From contig JAISSW010000011.1 in NCBI GenBank assembly GCA_031272895.1, forward strand, positions 1 through 51,512: a stretch of 51,512 nucleotides of DNA, given 5' to 3'. The notes under the pieces are model-generated. The model was not told the DNA's origin and ran no database searches. It saw nothing but the letters and a program-made list of their open reading frames with translations. Positions within the stretch are counted from its first letter, which is position 1, and each line of letters opens with the position of its first letter. The translations under genes and the position numbers were made by a program. The stretch is from Clostridium sp. GTDB taxonomy: Bacteria > Bacillota > Clostridia > Oscillospirales > Acutalibacteraceae. This document shows positions 49,899-51,512 of this stretch, one piece after another.

Positions 49899-50864
49899 TT
49901 ATGCGGTAATTCCGGTGATTTTGCCGTGCAAGAACTGAGGACCATGGTCAAGCCCCAAGTATCCGAACAGCTGATAACGGTATGCCGCGCCGTTCTTTGC
50001 AAGCTCCTCAAGGATAAAGTTGCCCTTGCTGCCGCCGTGACCGTCGGGAACGTCCATGAATACAGGCTGCAACGCGGCGACATCAACGATTGCGAGAGTG
50101 CCGGTTGGCATATAGCTGTCCCAAACAACACCCATCTTGAAGAAGTCTGTTTCAACCTCAGTGATGTTTACGCCGCCTACTTCGCGCGATTGCGGCAAGC
50201 CAAAGCCGCCCTGCGCCGAATAAATATCACTGAGAGCCTGTTTAACGTCGGCGGAACACAGCGCAACCATGTTGCCGAACTGTGCGCCGCCCTGTGCCAT
50301 TGTGCGGTACAGCTGCTTGAGCATACCGATTGTCAGCGCTCCGCCTGCGGCAATTGCATTGTCAGTTATAAGCGAAAGGATACCGCGTGTTTTGTCGGCG
50401 TCGTCTGCCGTTGCGCCCAAGGCATACACGCCGTTAATCAGGGTGTATTCAATGTCGCGCGCCATTTTCTTCAGCTTGTACGCGGTTTGGAAGTCCAGCA
50501 CACTTGGCTTATATGGCGTGTCCGCGCCTGCGGTGTTAATGCCTTGCAGCCTGCCGCTGTTTGCCAGCAGGTCATAGGTCACAAGCACGCTCTCTTGGAA
50601 TTTCTGCACGACGTTCTTTTCCTGCGTCGGAGCCACAGCCGTTGGCGCCGGGGCGGTAATGCTCGCGTTCTCGCTGATTGCAGGCTGTGACGGCGCGGGA
50701 TAGTCATAGAGCTGCCCTGTGGGGAATTCCTTGTTGGTGGTCTTTACGCCGCCGTTTAAGCCGCCAATCATTGAGAGCAGCGGAGTTTTTTCAATGTCTG
50801 CGGTGAACAGCTCTCCCGCGTACTGCGGAAAGGTTTCGGTTGTTACGTTTGTAATTTGGCTCAT
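49899..50864 (-). CDS. Major capsid protein, SU10/DUF5309-like
   Basis: A 321-residue HK97-fold capsid protein. The N-terminal arm with TNVTTETFPQYAGELFTADIEKTPLLSMIGG, then PAISENASITAPAPTAV and EKNVVQKFQESVLVTYDLLA, is the signature of the SU10-type (DUF5309) family. The A-domain (about 175-290) with GVNITEVETDFFKMGVVWD follows. No N-terminal scaffold is fused; a GP20-like scaffold is encoded directly upstream. Confidence 0.88.
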   Translation of the reverse strand: MSQITNVTTETFPQYAGELFTADIEKTPLLSMIGGLNGGVKTTNKEFPTGQLYDYPAPSQPAISENASITAPAPTAVAPTQEKNVVQKFQESVLVTYDLLANSGRLQGINTAGADTPYKPSVLDFQTAYKLKKMARDIEYTLINGVYALGATADDADKTRGILSLITDNAIAAGGALTIGMLKQLYRTMAQGGAQFGNMVALCSADVKQALSDIYSAQGGFGLPQSREVGGVNITEVETDFFKMGVVWDSYMPTGTLAIVDVAALQPVFMDVPDGHGGSKGNFILEELAKNGAAYRYQLFGYLGLDHGPQFLHGKITGITA

Positions 50865-50880
50865 GTTTTTACACTCCTAA

Positions 50881-51477
50881 TTAAATTTGATAACCCGCCT
50901 GTGCGGCGGCTGTTTTGATAGCCACTTTCTCGGCTATGCTCTTTGCGTTCTTGTACTGCTCGGAATATTCCTCCCGCGTGCCGGTTCTTGCCGGCGGTGT
51001 GCCATCAAGCGGGCGGCTTCCCGTGGGTTTCGGCTGCTCAGTTTGGTTGGCAGTTTTGAACAGAAACGCCTTGCTCTTTTTCAGCTCTGCGATTTGGTCG
51101 TCAAGCCCGTCCGTTATGTCGCCGCTGTCACTGATTTTCAGCTTCTCTTTGTCAATCAGTCCCGCGACCAATGACGTGTCATGCACGTCCGCGCCAAGCG
51201 CAAGCTTGATTGCCGCTTGGGTCTGCACCTGCCTCACGCGTTCCTCCGCCTTTGTTTTGTCCGCCGTCAGCTGCGTGATTTGCGCCTGCAAGGCTTCCGT
51301 GCCTTTCGCGGCAGTCTGTGCCGCCTCAAGCTGTGTCTGTAAGCTTTTTGCCGTCTGCTTCTGCGTGTTGAAATCCTCGCGGCTGACGAACTGCGCACCG
51401 ATTTTCGCGCTTACCGCCTTGTCGATGTCGTCCGTGTAGCTTTCGCCAAGGATTTCTTTCAGCCAAGTGAGTGCCAT
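50881..51477 (-). CDS. Capsid scaffold, phage minor structural GP20-like
   Basis: A 198-residue protein. TWLKEILGESYTDDID starts the chain. A long coiled coil (about 35-100) rich in Gln, Lys and Ala follows, then a part with LGADVHDTSLVAGLIDKEKLKISDSG near 100-125, typical of the GP20 scaffold family. A Pro/Thr-rich linker and helical end follow. It guides capsid assembly and is lost from mature heads. The start is ATG 51477 after GGAGG; an in-frame ATG five codons before is less well placed. The window ends 35 bp further on. Confidence 0.85.
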   Translation of the reverse strand: MALTWLKEILGESYTDDIDKAVSAKIGAQFVSREDFNTQKQTAKSLQTQLEAAQTAAKGTEALQAQITQLTADKTKAEERVRQVQTQAAIKLALGADVHDTSLVAGLIDKEKLKISDSGDITDGLDDQIAELKKSKAFLFKTANQTEQPKPTGSRPLDGTPPARTGTREEYSEQYKNAKSIAEKVAIKTAAAQAGYQI

Positions 51478-51512
51478 TGTTTTTACCTCCATTTTTCCCG
51501 CCGTCCTTTTTA

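Larger units (their letters stand above)
32539..51512 (-). mobile_element. Contractile-tail prophage (PBSX-like order), left part
   Basis: About 19 kb with every convincing gene on the minus strand and in phage order: scaffold, capsid, connectors, sheath, tube, chaperone, tape measure, XkdP-Q-R-S-T-U-like baseplate genes, fibres, lysis, regulator, serine recombinase. Base composition is visibly less GC-rich than the host part. Packaging (terminase, portal, protease), replication and the right end lie beyond 51512. All structural genes read as intact ORFs, so a functional phage or a tailocin-like particle are both possible. Confidence 0.92.

Noticed and set aside
49728-50690. Plus-strand ORF of 320 codons over the capsid gene
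   Set aside because: Antisense to the SU10-type capsid gene; composition and missing start signals show a shadow.
1-51512. CRISPR arrays, tRNA or rRNA genes, insertion sequences
   Set aside because: No regularly spaced repeats, no cloverleaf with CCA-type end, no rRNA-like stretch and no transposase were found on reading.

Overview
The window suggests a GC-rich, low-G+C-lineage-type Firmicute (Clostridia, probably the Oscillospiraceae/Ruminococcaceae group). The grounds are a fused clostridial-type PurL, an O-acetylhomoserine sulfhydrylase, YlbF, a CDP-glycerol glycerophosphotransferase family protein, a BclA-like collagen protein, a SpoIIQ-like LytM protein and many near-consensus sigma-A promoters with 17-bp spacers. 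The lineage is inferred from protein families seen by eye, not from a search. No tRNA, rRNA or CRISPR array was seen.

Positions 1-32538 are host chromosome made of short, independently promoted units. From the left: the start of an unknown gene; a tiny zinc-ribbon-like ORF; a MacB/LolD-type ABC exporter pair; an acyl-CoA synthetase-like enzyme; purL; a lipoprotein plus thrS; metY behind a leader that encodes a Cys-Cys peptide; amidase plus pth; a collagen-like surface or spore protein; a PHP phosphatase plus ispE; an alpha/beta hydrolase plus a CDP-glycerol transferase; mnmG plus a nitroreductase; ylbF-mutS-pcrA; ftsZ; a SpoIIQ-like M23 protein; an FAD-linked oxidase; and two small ORFs.

From about 32539 to the right edge lies most of a prophage, read entirely on the minus strand and continuing beyond the window. 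Its left end carries a serine recombinase lying directly against a host gene cut off inside its M15-peptidase-like active-site motif. Next comes a small operon (recombinase, XRE regulator, tiny membrane proteins) with a perfect consensus promoter. After it comes a lysis cassette (M23-SH3 endolysin, r1t-type holin, a Cys-rich micro-protein). The rest is a contractile-tail and head module in PBSX/Xkd order: tail fibres, XkdU, baseplate J, DUF2634, DUF2577, XkdQ, XkdP, tape measure, frameshifted chaperone, tube, sheath, connectors, SU10-type capsid, GP20 scaffold.

The most interesting signals are (1) the metY leader, with a 9-residue RCC peptide and mutually exclusive hairpins; (2) a prophage with an adjacent serine recombinase splitting a peptidoglycan-hydrolase-like gene, a possible skin-like element; (3) a canonical A AAA AAC slippery site abutting the stop codon of the tail chaperone, opening a 58-codon extension in the -1 frame; and (4) several micro-genes and structured elements at the prophage end.
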